Shown here one piece after another: positions 5,181-5,925 of a DNA stretch of 5,925 nt. Location of the stretch: the NCBI GenBank assembly GCA_945957335.1, contig CAMFLJ010000245.1, positions 1-5,925 on the forward strand, given 5' to 3'. This DNA comes from an uncultured Actinomycetes bacterium. GTDB lineage: Bacteria > Actinomycetota > Acidimicrobiia > Acidimicrobiales > Acidimicrobilacustridaceae. Positions within the stretch are counted from its first letter, which is position 1, and the number at the start of each line of letters is the position of its first letter. The notes under the pieces are model-generated. The model did no database searches. It saw only the letters and a list, made by a program, of their open reading frames with translations, and was not told where the DNA came from. The translations under genes were made by a program, and so were the position numbers.

Positions 5181-5507
5181 ATGGAACCGACCTCGCCCCC
5201 ACCAGCTGCTCCCGGCGCCCCGGCCGCCGCCGTCCCGCCCCCGCCGCTGCGGCCCCACCGCAGCGCCCAGGTGCTGCGCTGGGCGATCGTGCTGGTGGTG
5301 CTCGTCGCCGGCGTGGCCCTGCTGGCCACCGGGCACCTCTTCGGCGGCGTCCTGCTCACCGTGCTCGCCGGGCTGCGGATCGCGCTGCTCGTCACCGTCG
5401 GGCACCGGCGCGCCGAGGTGAGATCGCGCCTCGAGGCACGGCGCGCCCAGCGCTGGGCCGGCGCCCCGGGTGCCTGGAACGGGCCCGGGCCCCGGGCGGG
5501 CGCCTAG
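5181..5507 (+). CDS. Small two-TM membrane protein, unknown function
   Basis: ATG 5181 follows GGAGG (5171-5175) at a 5-bp spacing, which fixes the start within a much longer non-coding open frame. The 108-residue product has a proline/alanine-rich N-terminus (residues 3-26). Two adjacent hydrophobic segments follow at about 31-50 and 53-74, the second broken by R66. A strongly basic tail (HRRAEVRSRLEARRAQR, 75-91) comes next, then a Gly/Pro end. The positive charge argues for a cytoplasmic C-terminus, and two helices would then put the proline-rich N-terminus inside as well. I recognise no family. Its promoter region carries the same 20-bp element as the secreted-protein gene. Its TAG stop overlaps the stop of ilvD on the other strand, leaving no room for a terminator between them. 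Confidence 0.82.
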   Translation: MEPTSPPPAAPGAPAAAVPPPPLRPHRSAQVLRWAIVLVVLVAGVALLATGHLFGGVLLTVLAGLRIALLVTVGHRRAEVRSRLEARRAQRWAGAPGAWNGPGPRAGA

Positions 5508-5925
5508 GCCCGGCGGATCTGCGAGAGGTCGCGCACGGCGCCGCGCGCCGCGGAGGTCGTGAGCGCGGCGTAGGCCTGCAGCGCCAGCGAGACCTGGCGA
5601 TCGCGGCCGTGCGGCGTGTAGGCGTCGTCGCCCCGCTCCTCCTCCTGGCTGCGCCGGTGGGCGAGCTCCTCGTCGGAGACGTCGAGGTGGACGGTGCGGG
5701 CGGGGATGTCGAACACGATCGTGTCGCCGTCGCGCACGAGGGCGATGAGGCCGCCCTCGGCCGCTTCGGGCGAGACGTGGCCGATGGACAGGCCCGAGGT
5801 GCCGCCCGAGAAGCGCCCGTCGGTGAGCAGGGCACAGGCCTTCCCGAGGCCACGGCTCTTGATGTAGGAGGTCGGGTAGAGCATCTCCTGCATGCCGGGG
5901 CCGCCCTTGGGGCCCTCGTAGCGGA
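5504..5925 (-). CDS. ilvD: Dihydroxy-acid dehydratase, C-terminal part (5' end off window)
   Basis: The frame is open to the right edge; 139 C-terminal residues are visible. IlvD removes water from 2,3-dihydroxy-isovalerate and 2,3-dihydroxy-3-methylvalerate, the third common step of valine and isoleucine synthesis, using an Fe-S cluster and Mg2+ in the cytoplasm. The segment shows RYEGPKGGPGMQEML and YPTSYIKSRG. The ILVD/EDD signature ALLTDGRFSGGTSG contains the serine proposed as catalytic base in the family. SIGHVSPEAAEGG and VSDEEL also match. The tail, with QAYAALTTSAARGAVRD, matches the longer E. coli-type IlvD. The cluster-binding cysteines lie outside the window. The stop is read from the CTAG shared with the small membrane-protein gene. 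No terminator is visible, so ilvD transcripts may run antisense into that gene. Confidence 0.97.
   Translation of the reverse strand, partial: RYEGPKGGPGMQEMLYPTSYIKSRGLGKACALLTDGRFSGGTSGLSIGHVSPEAAEGGLIALVRDGDTIVFDIPARTVHLDVSDEELAHRRSQEEERGDDAYTPHGRDRQVSLALQAYAALTTSAARGAVRDLSQIRRA

Noticed and set aside
3673..5202. Long minus-strand open frame (509 codons)
   Set aside because: It overlaps the hydrolase and TetR genes in another frame. Those genes have catalytic and DNA-binding motifs and proper starts; this frame has none.
5483..5497. GCCCGGGCCCCGGGC near-palindrome as a terminator for the small membrane-protein gene
   Set aside because: It lies inside the coding sequence, the arms leave a one-base centre so only a short stem can fold, and there is no U-tract. 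The glycine/proline codons explain it.

Overview
The window is a very GC-rich stretch (by eye about 70% or more) of what looks like an actinobacterial chromosome. Three things suggest this: GTG starts, a GAP/Sap-type membrane protein, and a TetR regulator of the actinobacterial ALGTLYRYFPSKE type. The combination would fit an Acidimicrobiia (Iamia-like) genome, but that lineage is an inference and not demonstrated. Nine protein genes tile the window with little free space; the largest gap is 190 bp. I see no tRNA, rRNA, CRISPR array, transposase or prophage gene.

Left block (1-1974, minus strand): three genes run leftwards with small gaps. They encode a zinc-ribbon / proline-rich / single-TM protein with a cysteine-bearing C-terminal domain, a GAP-family (sulfolipid-addressing-like) polytopic membrane protein, and a protein cut by the left edge whose end resembles the start of the Coq4 family. 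This is a plausible envelope- or lipid-related operon.

Centre (1975-2715): a divergent intergenic region leads into one plus-strand gene for a small secreted protein of unknown function. The gene ends inside a 21-bp tandem repeat and is followed by a strong GC hairpin shared with the convergent neighbour.

Right block (2716-5069, minus strand): a TetR-family regulator and an HD-domain phosphohydrolase form a tight two-gene operon with a recognisable -10 overlapping a dyad. Upstream of them on the same strand lies a secreted, possibly lipid-anchored, alpha/beta hydrolase of the HGGAW / GSSAG type. Beyond it a divergent promoter region drives a small plus-strand two-TM protein. That gene collides tail to tail with the 3' end of ilvD (dihydroxy-acid dehydratase), which is cut by the right edge.

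The most interesting non-coding signal is a 20-bp element, identical at 18 positions, upstream of both plus-strand genes (2058-2077 and 5114-5133). It holds two TCAGG half-sites 11 bp apart. In both copies it is followed, after the same 8-bp spacing, by a similar GGAYGST box. This looks like a direct-repeat activator site of the OmpR/PhoB style, which would place the two small envelope proteins in one regulon. No complete, clearly novel multi-gene system is evident; the rest is mostly ordinary chromosomal content.
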